A DNA stretch of 39,308 nt. It comes from Candidatus Omnitrophota bacterium. Lineage in GTDB: Bacteria; Hinthialibacterota; Hinthialibacteria; Hinthialibacterales; Hinthialibacteraceae. The stretch lies in the NCBI GenBank assembly GCA_040755155.1, contig JBFMBP010000071.1, forward strand, positions 1 to 39,308, read 5' to 3'. Positions 13,479 to 21,935 of this stretch are shown piece by piece (within the stretch, counting starts at the first letter, position 1; every line of letters starts with the position of its first letter). The notes beneath the pieces are model-generated. The model was not told where the DNA came from. It did no database searches and saw nothing but the letters and a program-made list of their open reading frames with translations. Position numbers and translations under genes: made by a program.

Positions 13479-14996
13479 ATGACAACGACGGGGAAAAAAA
13501 TCTTAGGCATCGGCATCCTTTCCATCTTAACGCTGAGGCTGGCCGTTTCGTTGGGACTATTGATCGACGCCAATGGATTTTACACGCTATCCGCCGACGA
13601 TGTTGCGCGCGCGCGTCTTGCGCTTCTGTGGGCGCGATCCCCCTCTTTCTTCCCCGATCTCACTTGGCCTCCCCTGCCCTTCTGGCTAGGCGGCTTGTTG
13701 GAGTTGCTTTTTCATACGGGCCGTTCGAATTTATGCCTGCTTTCTATTCTTTCCTCCCTGTTCGCAATCGCCATCATCGCCGGTTTGACCCACTCTTTCC
13801 ATGACGAGAATCCTTCCGAAAAGGAGATATCGGCTTATATCCCGGCATGGTTCGCCTGCGCCGCTTATGCGTTGACTCCCGCCTGGGTGTGGCTGGGAAC
13901 CTGCGCCTTGGCGGAAGCCATATATATCGCGCTTTTTCTCGCGGCGCTTTTGGCTTATCGATACGCTTGGACTCGCCTTTCTTTCGGCTGGGCCGCCGTT
14001 GCCCTTTTGGCGGCCGTTTTTGCTTCCATGACCCGCCTGGAAGGGGCCGCGTTAGCGTTCATCCTATATATTTTGCTTAGCATTCGTTTTCGCCGTACGA
14101 TTTTGACGCCCAAAGGAGCGGCGTTTCTGGTTGGCGGCATAGTACTCCTTTGCCTGTTTCCCGCCGCTTGGATGGTCTCCCATTCCAGCGGCGCGGGCGG
14201 CAACTTGTCCTATTTCACGCGGTTGAAAGGCGGATTTACGGCGATTTACGGGAATGCTCCTTGGCATACGACTCTGCAATTCATTCGCATCTATCTGGAA
14301 TTTTCTCCCTTATACCTCTTTCTTGCTCTAGTTGGATTTTTTGTCCTGCAATCGTCTCGCGAAGAGCCATTCCTGCGCCGTCCGGCATTTATATATATCG
14401 CGCCCATCCTGCTTTATGCGGCGGCGCAATGCGCAGCGGCGGCGTTGGGTATGATGCCTACTCATAGTTTTTGGCGCTTGACAGCGCCTGTTTACGTTGC
14501 ATTGTTGCCGTTAGCAGGGTATAGTTTTTTGCCTCTTTCCCGTCTTATGCCAATGCGCTATCTTCTCATCACCGTCTTGTTCTGCGTTTTTCACCAAGCC
14601 TATAAGATTCCCGAAGCGCCGATTTTCGTCAAAGAGGATCTTTTTCAAGCCGGAATCAATCTGCGCGATGCGGCGAAAGAGAGAAACGTCCCCCCGGAAA
14701 GTTTATTGATAGAAGTATTCGATTGGGAATGGATGCCTATCGCCTTTTTGGGCTGCGGCGGCGATTTCACCCGCTCTCAATTCGATCGCAACCAGAATAT
14801 TTCCATAGCCTTACGCATGAACGACTCCCAAAATCCCAGCCTGTTCGCCAAATCTCTCCCCGAAATCCAGCGTATGCTGGACGCCAAAAAGGTACAAATC
14901 GCCGTTGCGCATTCGGATCGGGCGCGAAAGGCGTTGATGACGTTGGGGTGGAAAGCGGTCAAACCTGGCCGTTATATCGTCTTTTCTCGCCCCTGA
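13479..14996 (+). CDS. GT-C family membrane glycosyltransferase (ArnT/PMT-like)
   Basis: This is a 505-residue polytopic membrane protein with about ten or more hydrophobic segments spread to residue 380, then a soluble C-terminal part. After the first membrane helix comes SADDVARARLALLWARSP (38-55) and then DLTWPPLPFWLGG. This resembles the first periplasmic loop of PMT/ArnT-type (GT39/GT83) enzymes, where an acidic residue (here D40/D41) and a PPL-x-x-W block bind the lipid-linked donor. By family knowledge such enzymes transfer sugars from polyprenyl phosphate to lipids or proteins on the outer face of the inner membrane. The substrate cannot be told. It stands alone, divergent from rpoB, with the HAD gene 79 bp downstream. 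Confidence 0.75.
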   Translation: MTTTGKKILGIGILSILTLRLAVSLGLLIDANGFYTLSADDVARARLALLWARSPSFFPDLTWPPLPFWLGGLLELLFHTGRSNLCLLSILSSLFAIAIIAGLTHSFHDENPSEKEISAYIPAWFACAAYALTPAWVWLGTCALAEAIYIALFLAALLAYRYAWTRLSFGWAAVALLAAVFASMTRLEGAALAFILYILLSIRFRRTILTPKGAAFLVGGIVLLCLFPAAWMVSHSSGAGGNLSYFTRLKGGFTAIYGNAPWHTTLQFIRIYLEFSPLYLFLALVGFFVLQSSREEPFLRRPAFIYIAPILLYAAAQCAAAALGMMPTHSFWRLTAPVYVALLPLAGYSFLPLSRLMPMRYLLITVLFCVFHQAYKIPEAPIFVKEDLFQAGINLRDAAKERNVPPESLLIEVFDWEWMPIAFLGCGGDFTRSQFDRNQNISIALRMNDSQNPSLFAKSLPEIQRMLDAKKVQIAVAHSDRARKALMTLGWKAVKPGRYIVFSRP

Positions 14997-15075
14997 ATCC
15001 ATCCCTATCGCATCGAGGCGGCGGCGTTATGATATTTCCATCTTCAATATTGTTAATCATGGAGAGGCAATAGAT

Positions 15076-15720
15076 ATGATTCAAGCCGTCATTTTCGATA
15101 TGGATGGAGTACTCCTCGATTCCGAACCTTTCATCAGCGAAGCCGCCGTGCGCATGTTTGCGGAAAAAGGCTTCGCCGTGAAACATGAAGATTTCATTCC
15201 CTTCGTGGGAGCGGGCGAAAATCGTTTTCTCGGCGGCGTCGCCGAAAAATACGGCATCGTCCTCGATATCGAAAAAGACAAGAAGCGAACCTACGAAATT
15301 TACGGTGAAATTATCATAGGCCGCATCGAGCCGCTGCCTGGTGTTTATGAATTCTTGGGGCATTGCCGAGAGAAAGGATTGAAGATGGCCGTCGCCACCA
15401 GCGCCGACGCCATTAAATTGCATCAAAACCTGACAGAATTGAAAATCCCCCAAGAAACCTTCGACGCCTGCGTTACCGGCAGCGATGTGGAGCGCAAGAA
15501 GCCTTTTCCCGATTGCTTTCTGGCCGCAGCCGAAAAATTGGGCGTCCTTCCGGAAAATTGTCTTGTAGTAGAAGACGCCGTCAACGGCGTTAAGGCTGCC
15601 AAGGCAGCCGGATCCAAATGCTTGGCCTTGACCACCAGCTTTACGAGGGAGCAACTGTCTCAGGCCGACTGGATATCCTCCACGTTGGCCGACGCTCCCG
15701 CCGAAGCGACGGAGTGGTGA
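15076..15720 (+). CDS. HAD-superfamily hydrolase, beta-phosphoglucomutase-like
   Basis: This 214-residue protein belongs to the haloacid dehalogenase fold. Motif I is FDMDGVLLDSE (nucleophile D8, acid/base D10), with a helical cap after it. Motif II is VATSADA, motif III the lysine in KKPFPDCF, and motif IV VVEDAVNGVKAAKAAG. The pattern DMDGV-DSE with an EDA-x-x-G-x-x-AA motif IV is that of the beta-phosphoglucomutase/YcjU/phosphatase group, acting on sugar phosphates in the cytoplasm. Whether it is a mutase or a phosphatase cannot be decided from sequence alone. A GGAGAGG ribosome binding site precedes the ATG. The last few codons lie in a short sequence that is repeated 240 bp downstream. 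Confidence 0.85.
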   Translation: MIQAVIFDMDGVLLDSEPFISEAAVRMFAEKGFAVKHEDFIPFVGAGENRFLGGVAEKYGIVLDIEKDKKRTYEIYGEIIIGRIEPLPGVYEFLGHCREKGLKMAVATSADAIKLHQNLTELKIPQETFDACVTGSDVERKKPFPDCFLAAAEKLGVLPENCLVVEDAVNGVKAAKAAGSKCLALTTSFTREQLSQADWISSTLADAPAEATEW

Positions 15721-15966
15721 TGCGGCCCCCTACCGAGGAAAAACTCTCGGCGATTGTAGGAAGAAAAGCCCTGCCGCCCCGCCGTTGAAACGACGGGCTA
15801 TTTTCGTTTGCCCCTTTAAAGGGGCATTTTAAAATAGCCTTTCTAGGGATGACAATGAGCAACGGGGTGGAAAAGGCAAGACGAAGTCTGCCTTTGATAA
15901 ATCCCTCAAGGGCATGCTGAGGCCTTGGTCTTGCCACCCAGCCAAAGCGACGGACTGGTGATGCGG
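15700..15966. repeat. Direct repeat flanking the spacer after the HAD gene
   Basis: About 25 bp at 15700-15725 (CCGAAGCGACGGAGTGGTGATGCGG) recur with two changes at 15941-15966. The first copy overlaps the last codons and stop of the HAD gene. The 437-bp spacer 15721-16157 holds no gene. It contains this repeat, a dispersed 91-bp element, and the promoter of the ferritin gene. Confidence 0.7.
15763..15853 (+). repeat. 91-bp dispersed repeat, copy 1
   Basis: This segment is closely matched by 29223-29313. Both copies start GAAAAGCCCTGCCGCCC, contain the perfect 18-bp palindrome TGCCCCTTTAAAGGGGCA (here 15809-15826), continue with ATAGCCTTTC and end GGGATGAC. The palindrome is followed by a short T-run. 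With its place 43 bp after a stop codon, this makes a role as transcription terminator plausible. Confidence 0.8.
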
Positions 15967-16031
15967 CGGAAAACGGATATTTCTCTTCAGAACGATCGAA
16001 AATTTGAGTCAAAATTCCATGCAATTGACCA

Positions 16032-16087
16032 TTGACAAATCCCTGGAAATCTGTTCTTATTATCCGTAAGATAAGAATTATTCTTAT
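16032..16087 (+). promoter_or_regulatory. Ferritin promoter with Fur/PerR-like 7-1-7 operator
   Basis: TTGACA (16032-16037) and TCTTAT (16055-16060) are spaced by 17 bp and would start transcription near 16067. Overlapping the start region is the perfect inverted repeat ATAAGAAT-T-ATTCTTAT (16071-16087), which has the 7-1-7 geometry and A/T pattern of Fur-family boxes. A third half-site, TTCTTAT, lies at 16054-16060 over the -10 element and pairs with ATAAGAA at 16071-16077. This fits metal- or peroxide-dependent repression of an iron-storage gene. The identity of the regulator is inferred. Confidence 0.55.
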
Positions 16088-16157
16088 TTAGTTTTTTTTA
16101 ACCCTGAAAAGGGCATTCGCACTGCAAGCGCCGCTCAAAAATTGGAGGTAAAGACAA

Positions 16158-16661
16158 ATGCACGAAAAAAGCGTTGAGTTGTTGAACAAAGCCGTTTCGG
16201 ACGAGTTATCCGCCGTTCATCAGTATATGTATTTCCATTTCCATTGCGACGATCAGGGGTACGATCTTTTGGCGGTTCTCTTCAAGCAGACCGCCATCGA
16301 AGAAATGCTGCATATCGAACGGCTTGCGGAACGCATCCTTTTCCTGAAAGGCGAAGTGGAGATCAAAGCCTCCGTGGAAGCGAAAAAGATACACGACGTA
16401 AAAGTCATGTTGGAATGCGCCGCCAAAATGGAAGAAGAAAGCGCGAGAGAGTATAACATTTGGGCCAACGAATGCTCGCAGAACGCCGATTCGGTTTCGA
16501 AGAAATTATTCGAAGACCTGGTCATGGACGAGGAGCGTCATTTCGATCAATACGACCAGGAAATGGAAAATCTCGCCAAATTCGGCGAGAAATACCTGGC
16601 GTTGCAATCGATCGAACGCAGCAAAAGCCGAACGGCCGGAGCGGCGAAGCCAGCCAATTGA
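16158..16661 (+). CDS. bfr: Bacterioferritin-like iron storage protein
   Basis: This 167-residue four-helix protein matches bacterioferritin (E. coli Bfr has 158). The di-iron ferroxidase ligands can be assigned: E16, E49, H52, a glutamate in the EEE at 92-94, then E125 and H128 in DEERH. M50 lies where the haem-ligand methionine (M52) sits in E. coli Bfr, so it may bind haem between subunits. It would oxidise and store iron in the cytoplasm. The start is fixed by a strong GGAGGT ribosome binding site. The C-terminus has a basic and alanine-rich extension of about 15 residues. A Fur/PerR-like operator upstream supports an iron or oxidative stress role. Confidence 0.88.
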   Translation: MHEKSVELLNKAVSDELSAVHQYMYFHFHCDDQGYDLLAVLFKQTAIEEMLHIERLAERILFLKGEVEIKASVEAKKIHDVKVMLECAAKMEEESAREYNIWANECSQNADSVSKKLFEDLVMDEERHFDQYDQEMENLAKFGEKYLALQSIERSKSRTAGAAKPAN

Positions 16662-16828
16662 TTCGCGCACTCAATTAAATATTCTCCCCGCCGCCTTTTC
16701 ATGACGGACATAGAGTTTTTTCATTTCCCCCGCTCCATTCCTCTCAACAAGCGATTGATGGAGCGGGTTTTCTATTCTATGATCGAGAAAATCGAGTCGA
16801 AGCCATTCTATGGAAAGAGAATAGAACG

Positions 16829-18142
16829 ATGAAAACAAATAACCGAAGAGATTTTCTAAAAAAGTCGGCGGGAGCGGCGAGCCTAGGCGCCATGATAGCA
16901 GCGAATTCATGGGCGAGCGCGAATGATGCGGTACGAATCGGCGTCGTTGGCTTGAAGGGGCGGGGCGTGGATCATATCAAAAGCTTCGGCGAGCAAAAAA
17001 ACGTAGAAGTCGCCGCTCTCTGCGATGTGGATGAAAAAATCCTGAACCAACGCGCGGAAGAACTCAAAGATTTCCTCAAAAATCCGGTCAAGAAATTTAC
17101 CGATGTGCGCGAAATGTTGAAAGACAAGGAGATCGACGCCATTTCCATCGCCACGCCGAATCATTGGCACGCCATCATCGGCATTTGGTCCTGCCAGGCG
17201 GGCAAAGACGTTTATGTGGAAAAACCTTGCTGCCACAACCTGGCGGAAGGACAAAAACTGCTGGAGGCTTCGCGCAAGTACGACCGGATCGTGCAGCATG
17301 GAACGCAAAGCCGCTGTTCCGCCGCTATCCGTGAAGCGATCGACAACATCCGTTCCGGCGCGATCGGCGAGGTCTATTACGCCAAAGGAATCTGCTACAA
17401 ATGGCGCGATACCATCGGCCATAAGCCGGAAGCGCCGGAACCTGTCGAATTCCATTACGATCTCTGGACCGGCCCGGCGAAAAAATTGCCCTTTACGGAA
17501 AACCGTTACCATTACAACTGGCATTGGCAATGGAATTACGGCAATGGGGACATCGGCAACCAAGGCGTCCACGAAATGGACGTAGCCCGATGGGGGCTGG
17601 GCGTGGAGTTGCCCAGCGCGGCGCAGGCGCTCGGCGGGCATTTCATGTTCGACGACGATCAGGAGACGCCTAACTGCCTAGTGGCTTCCTTCAAATATCC
17701 CCAAGAAAACAAGATGCTCGTCTTCGAAGTGCGCCATTGGATTACGAACGACGAAATCGATTCCAAAGACGAAAACACGGTTGGCGTGGTTTTTCTTGGT
17801 TCCAAAGGCTATATCGTGACGGATCGCTGGGGCGAGCGCTACCGCATGTATATGGGAAGAGAGCGCAAGCTGGTAAAAGAAAAGAAGGACGCGGGCAATC
17901 CCTTCGCCAATTTCATTAAGGCCGTCCGGTCGCGAAAGCGCGAAGATCAACAAGCAGAAATCCGCGAGGGCTATCTTTCCGTGGCGCACATTCACTTAGC
18001 CAATGCCGCCTATCGCGTAGAACGCACGCTGCATTTCGACGCGCAAACGCAAAAGTGCCTCAACGACGACGAAGCCAACGCCATCCTCTACGGCCAAGTC
18101 CGCTCCTACCGCGCGCCGTATTTGCTGCCGGAGGAAATTTAA
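16829..18142 (+). CDS. TAT-exported Gfo/Idh/MocA family oxidoreductase
   Basis: This 437-residue protein begins MKTNNRRDFLKKSAGAA, a twin-arginine signal (R6, R7) followed by a hydrophobic stretch ending ASA. The mature part starts with a Rossmann fold (VRIGVVGLKGRGVDH) and carries the family VEKPCCHN block, with the catalytic-region EKP lysine. A histidine-rich middle (TENRYHYNWHWQWNYG) and GNQGVHEMDVARWGLG follow. The enzymes of this group are NAD(P)-dependent oxidoreductases of sugars. TAT-exported members are abundant in Planctomycetes and related phyla and probably carry their cofactor out. The substrate is unknown. It has no obvious operon partner: the gap to bfr is 167 bp, and the next gene is a defence cassette. 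Confidence 0.88.
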   Translation: MKTNNRRDFLKKSAGAASLGAMIAANSWASANDAVRIGVVGLKGRGVDHIKSFGEQKNVEVAALCDVDEKILNQRAEELKDFLKNPVKKFTDVREMLKDKEIDAISIATPNHWHAIIGIWSCQAGKDVYVEKPCCHNLAEGQKLLEASRKYDRIVQHGTQSRCSAAIREAIDNIRSGAIGEVYYAKGICYKWRDTIGHKPEAPEPVEFHYDLWTGPAKKLPFTENRYHYNWHWQWNYGNGDIGNQGVHEMDVARWGLGVELPSAAQALGGHFMFDDDQETPNCLVASFKYPQENKMLVFEVRHWITNDEIDSKDENTVGVVFLGSKGYIVTDRWGERYRMYMGRERKLVKEKKDAGNPFANFIKAVRSRKREDQQAEIREGYLSVAHIHLANAAYRVERTLHFDAQTQKCLNDDEANAILYGQVRSYRAPYLLPEEI

Positions 18143-18192
18143 TCCATTAACAGCAAATTAGATATAGATCATTGATGCAAGAAGGCGCGATC

Positions 18193-19434
18193 ATGAGAAT
18201 CGAAAAATTAACGCTAAGCAATTTCAGAGGCATTCGCGACATGACGCTCGAATTTGAGCCGCATGTCAATGTACTTGTCGGCGAGAACGGCGCCGGGAAG
18301 TCGAGCATCCTCGACGCCATTGCCATTCTCCTTTCGCGGCTTATTGATCCTATTGCATCTCCTCCTAAAAGAGGCCGTTCTTTTAGTGAAAATGACATCA
18401 CAATTGACGAAAAGGATACTAATAATAAGATATTTGTTAAATATAACAAAAAGGAAGTAAGTTGGAGTATAGACAAAGGGCGCAAGTTTGAGATGAAAAG
18501 AGCCATCTATAATAATGCGCAAATCAATACAATTGTAAATGATGTGTATGATGGTTTAGAAAAACATAAAGACTACTGCCTTCCACTATGCGTCTATTAC
18601 AGCGTTAATAGAACCGTTCTTGATGTTCCTTTAAGGCGCACTAAACATAAATTTTTACAGATAACAGCCTACGATCAGGCATTAACAGGTCAGCGAAACG
18701 ATTTCCGATTATTCTTCGAATGGTTTCGCGAGCGGGAAGACTATGAAAATGAGATCATTCGTGAGGATAGTTCCTATACCGATCCGCAACTCAAAGCCGT
18801 TAGAAACGCTATTTCCGCCTTTACCGGCTTCTCGAATATCCGCGTTCGCCGCAATCCTTTAAAAATGGAAGTTACAAAAGGAAAAAAAATTTTTAATATC
18901 CTTCAATTGTCCGATGGAGAGAAATGCCTTCTGGCGTTAATCGGAGACATGGCGCGGCGTCTAGCCATCGCAAATCCCTCATTATCCGATCCGCTTGAAG
19001 GCGAGGGCGTAGCTATGATTGACGAAATTGATCTCCATTTGCATCCTGCCTGGCAAAGAACAGTAATATCAAATTTGACGCGCACATTCCCGAATTGTCA
19101 GTTCATTCTTTCCACTCATTCGCCGCAAGTCATCAGTGATGTAAGGCCGGAATGTCTTTTTCTTTTACAACAAACAAAAAACGGCATTATCTGCGAAAAG
19201 CCGTATGAATCTTACGGTAAAAACACGGACAGAATTCTTGAGGATTTGATGGGAGTCGATGCGCGTCCTACGCATATAAAAGAACGCATCCAAAGACTTT
19301 ACCGGATCATCGATAAAGGGAATTTGAAAAACGCCCGCCGCGAGATAGAAAGAATAAGAGATGAAATCGGGGAAGATCCAGAACTCGTCAGAGCCGATGT
19401 TCTCTTCAAACGCAAGGAGATCATCGGTAAATGA
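18193..19434 (+). CDS. ptuA: ABC/SMC-type ATPase, Septu PtuA-like
   Basis: This predicted cytoplasmic ATPase (413 residues) starts MRIEKLTLSNFRGIRD, typical of RecF/SMC-like AAA proteins. Walker A is GENGAGKS (30-37), the signature-like LSDGEKCLLAL is near 238, Walker B VAMIDEIDLHLHP near 273, and the switch histidine STHSPQ near 307. I chose the ATG at 18193 because AAGAAGG lies 7 nt before it and the product then starts on the conserved N-terminus; an upstream in-frame ATG at 18172 lacks this. It overlaps the HNH gene by 4 bp (ATGA). ATPase plus HNH of the TIGR02646/PtuB type is the Septu anti-phage arrangement. Codons are AT-richer than the neighbours, consistent with transfer. No reverse transcriptase is nearby, so it is not an Ec78-type retron. 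Confidence 0.75.
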   Translation: MRIEKLTLSNFRGIRDMTLEFEPHVNVLVGENGAGKSSILDAIAILLSRLIDPIASPPKRGRSFSENDITIDEKDTNNKIFVKYNKKEVSWSIDKGRKFEMKRAIYNNAQINTIVNDVYDGLEKHKDYCLPLCVYYSVNRTVLDVPLRRTKHKFLQITAYDQALTGQRNDFRLFFEWFREREDYENEIIREDSSYTDPQLKAVRNAISAFTGFSNIRVRRNPLKMEVTKGKKIFNILQLSDGEKCLLALIGDMARRLAIANPSLSDPLEGEGVAMIDEIDLHLHPAWQRTVISNLTRTFPNCQFILSTHSPQVISDVRPECLFLLQQTKNGIICEKPYESYGKNTDRILEDLMGVDARPTHIKERIQRLYRIIDKGNLKNARREIERIRDEIGEDPELVRADVLFKRKEIIGK

Positions 19435-20042
19435 AATACATTGTCAAAGGAAATGAACCTGTAGAATTAACTAAGCGTAAATCTCAACTTAACACAAACC
19501 GGCGTAAACTAGGAAGAAAAAAGATAAAGGACATCATTCGAAGGGCGCTCATGAACGAGCAAGGACATATCTGTTGTTATTGCGAACGGCGTATAGTTGA
19601 AGGCGACTGCCATATCGAACATTTTCGCCCTCAAAGCGATGGCGTTGATCCTCTTGATTATTCCAATATGCTTTGCTCATGTTTGGATCAAATTGAAGAA
19701 AGGATACCTCGTCACTGCGGCTATCTCAAAGGCGATTGGTTTGATGAAGATTTGTTGATATCTCCCTTGAACAAGGATTGCGAAAACCATTTCTCCTTTA
19801 CGGCAGATGGACAAATTCTTCCAAAATATGGCGACAAAGCGGCGGATGAAACGATCAAACGGCTTGGCCTAAATATTCCAAAATTGCAGGATATGAGAAA
19901 GCAGGTTATATCGCCGTTCATCGATGAAAACCTCACTGATGATGATTACATTCGTTTTGTCAATGGATATCTGAAAATGGACTCAGAAGGCCGCTTTAAT
20001 CCGTTTTTTACGACGATACGATATCTGTTTGTTGAGAGATAA
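19431..20042 (+). CDS. ptuB: HNH endonuclease, Septu PtuB-like
   Basis: This 203-residue protein has a zinc-bound HNH core: C48-x-x-C51, then HIEHFRPQ (H61, E63, H64), a conserved asparagine in YSNMLC (N79) and further cysteines at 82 and 84 and in RHCGYLKGDW. The block ISPLNKDCENHFSFTADGQI is characteristic of the TIGR02646 family of retron and Septu HNH nucleases. In Septu the ATPase PtuA controls PtuB, which cuts nucleic acid on phage infection; this role is taken from the family. Its start codon overlaps the ptuA stop, so translation is coupled. It ends 62 bp before the next operon. Confidence 0.78.
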   Translation: MKYIVKGNEPVELTKRKSQLNTNRRKLGRKKIKDIIRRALMNEQGHICCYCERRIVEGDCHIEHFRPQSDGVDPLDYSNMLCSCLDQIEERIPRHCGYLKGDWFDEDLLISPLNKDCENHFSFTADGQILPKYGDKAADETIKRLGLNIPKLQDMRKQVISPFIDENLTDDDYIRFVNGYLKMDSEGRFNPFFTTIRYLFVER

Positions 20043-20104
20043 AATGCAGCCAAGACGAAAAGCAGATTAATGAAACGTAACTATGTTTCCCGGGGAGCCT
20101 GTCC

Positions 20105-21361
20105 ATGACAAGCAAAGAAAGACTGCAAAACGCCTTGAATCATAAATCGGGGAAAGTTCCTATCGACTTCGGCAGTACGGCGGTTACCGGCATTCATGTC
20201 AGCCGCGTGGCGGCTCTGCGCGAATATTACGGGCTGGAAAAGCGGCTGGTGAAGGTTCATGAGCCTTATCAAATGCTGGGCTGGATCGACGACGATCTAA
20301 AAGAAGCGATGGGTATCGATGTGGACGGGATCGTCACCCGCTGCACCATCTTCGGCTTTCCCAACAAAAACTGGAAAGAATGGCGCACGCAGGAGGGTTT
20401 GGAAGTGCTCGTTTCAGAAGATTTCCAAACCGATGTGGACGAAAACGGCGATACGCTGATCTATCCGCAGGGAGACCGCAGCGTTCCGCCCAGCGGCCGG
20501 ATGCCCAAAGGCGGGCATTTCTTCGACGCCATCATGCGTCAGGAGCCAATCGACGAGAGCCGCCTCGATCCGCAAGACAACCTGGAGGAATTCGGGCCGA
20601 TCTCCGAGTACGATCTAGCCCATTTCGCCCGCCAGGCGCAAGAACTGGCTTGTACGCCGCGAGGAATCGCCGCTACCTTCGGAGGAACCGCATTCGGCGA
20701 CATCGCCCTCGTTCCGGCGCCGTTTCTCAAGCATCCCAAAGGCGTGCGCGATATCGCCGAGTGGTATATGTCCACGGCGACGCGGCAGGATTATATTCAC
20801 AAGATTTTTTGCCGCCAATGCGAAATCGCCTTAAAAAACCTGGAGAAGATTCATAACATTATAGGGGATATCGTAGACGCCGTTTTTGTTTGCGGGACGG
20901 ATTTCGGGACGCAGAGTTCCACGTTTTGTTCCGAAGCGGCGTTCCGTTCGCTCTATTTTCCCTATTACAAACAGGTTAACGATTGGATTCACAAGAATAC
21001 GCATTGGAAGAGTTTTAAGCATTCGTGCGGGGCGGTGGAGAAATTTATGAACGCCTTCATCGACGCGGGTTTCGACATCGTCAATCCGGTGCAATGCTCG
21101 GCGAAGGGCATGGAAGCGGAAGGCTTGAAGGCGAAATACGGCGACCGGTTGACGTTTTGGGGCGGAGGCGTGGATACGCAGAAAGACCTGCCCTTCGGGA
21201 CGCCGCAACAAGTGCGAGAGCAGGTTTTGCGCCGCTGCGAGGTCTTTTCCCAAAACGGCGGCTTCGTTTTCAATAGCGTGCATAATATCCAAGCCAATAC
21301 GCCGGTGGAAAACATCGTCGCCATGATTGGCGCCGTACATGAATTCAATGGGGAGAAATGA
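20105..21361 (+). CDS. Uroporphyrinogen decarboxylase (URO-D) family protein
   Basis: This 418-residue protein has the URO-D/MtaA barrel. The N-terminus MTSKERLQNALNHKSGKVPIDF is the typical opening. KHSCGAV (about 305-311) supplies the H-x-C pair that binds zinc in the corrinoid methyltransferases of this superfamily. The C-terminal TFWGGGVDTQKDLPFGTP and NSVHNIQANTPVENI blocks are those of the branch that is widespread in planctomycete-like genomes. It is much longer and more diverged than haem-pathway HemE, so a methyl-transfer or demethylation role is more likely than tetrapyrrole synthesis, but no corrinoid protein is encoded nearby. A GGGGAG ribosome binding site precedes the ATG. The stop overlaps the possible first ATG of the pilin gene. 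Confidence 0.85.
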   Translation: MTSKERLQNALNHKSGKVPIDFGSTAVTGIHVSRVAALREYYGLEKRLVKVHEPYQMLGWIDDDLKEAMGIDVDGIVTRCTIFGFPNKNWKEWRTQEGLEVLVSEDFQTDVDENGDTLIYPQGDRSVPPSGRMPKGGHFFDAIMRQEPIDESRLDPQDNLEEFGPISEYDLAHFARQAQELACTPRGIAATFGGTAFGDIALVPAPFLKHPKGVRDIAEWYMSTATRQDYIHKIFCRQCEIALKNLEKIHNIIGDIVDAVFVCGTDFGTQSSTFCSEAAFRSLYFPYYKQVNDWIHKNTHWKSFKHSCGAVEKFMNAFIDAGFDIVNPVQCSAKGMEAEGLKAKYGDRLTFWGGGVDTQKDLPFGTPQQVREQVLRRCEVFSQNGGFVFNSVHNIQANTPVENIVAMIGAVHEFNGEK

Positions 21362-21363
21362 CA

Positions 21364-21912
21364 ATGGATAAGAAGTTAGGATTTACATTGATCGAGTTAT
21401 TAATCGTCGTGGCGATTATCGGCATATTGGCGGCTATCGCCGTTCCCAATTTTCTCAACGCCCAAATCCGCGCTAAGGTATCCGTGGTTCTCTCGGAAGA
21501 ACGAGGGCTTTGCGAGGCTTATCTGCTTTACCGTTTGGACAATTCCAGCTATCCGCCGCATATCGACGGGCATCCCGCGCAGCACCACTTCGTTACGACG
21601 CCCATCGCTTATTATTCCCGTTCTGTATTCGATCCTTTCCAGGCCAAATTGACGGAGCGCGAGATTCCCGTCATACGCAATACGCGCAATCAATACCATA
21701 TGGAACCGGCGACTCTACTCTACGACTGGTTCCAAAGTACGAAGACGCGCTATTCGAATTTTTGGCCGCAATTGAATCGATCCGCCTACGCCGCGCAATC
21801 TATGGGGCCGGGCAAGACCTGGATTTCCAACGAACTCTACGACGCGAGCAATGGAACGTCTAGCATTGGGATCATCTATACGCTGGCGGAGGGAGACCAG
21901 AAAAAGTATTAA
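21364..21912 (+). CDS. Prepilin-type (G-like) pseudopilin
   Basis: The protein begins MDKKLGFTLIELLIVVAIIG, the type III signal: a short basic leader, cleavage between G and F, E at +5 of the mature form, then a hydrophobic helix. The remaining 140 residues form an aromatic-rich globular head without clear family identity. I chose ATG 21364 rather than 21358 because GGGGAG (21350-21355) is 8 nt from the former and only 2 nt from the latter. Such single pseudopilins are numerous in candidate-phylum genomes and need not be part of a pilus operon. No assembly ATPase or peptidase is present in the window. Confidence 0.88.
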   Translation: MDKKLGFTLIELLIVVAIIGILAAIAVPNFLNAQIRAKVSVVLSEERGLCEAYLLYRLDNSSYPPHIDGHPAQHHFVTTPIAYYSRSVFDPFQAKLTEREIPVIRNTRNQYHMEPATLLYDWFQSTKTRYSNFWPQLNRSAYAAQSMGPGKTWISNELYDASNGTSSIGIIYTLAEGDQKKY

Positions 21913-21935
21913 TTCGCCTGCGCCGATAATCATCC

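Noticed and set aside
18172-20042. Retron or phosphorothioation-linked defence island
   Set aside because: No reverse transcriptase, msr/msd RNA or Dnd/Ssp genes lie beside the ATPase-HNH pair.
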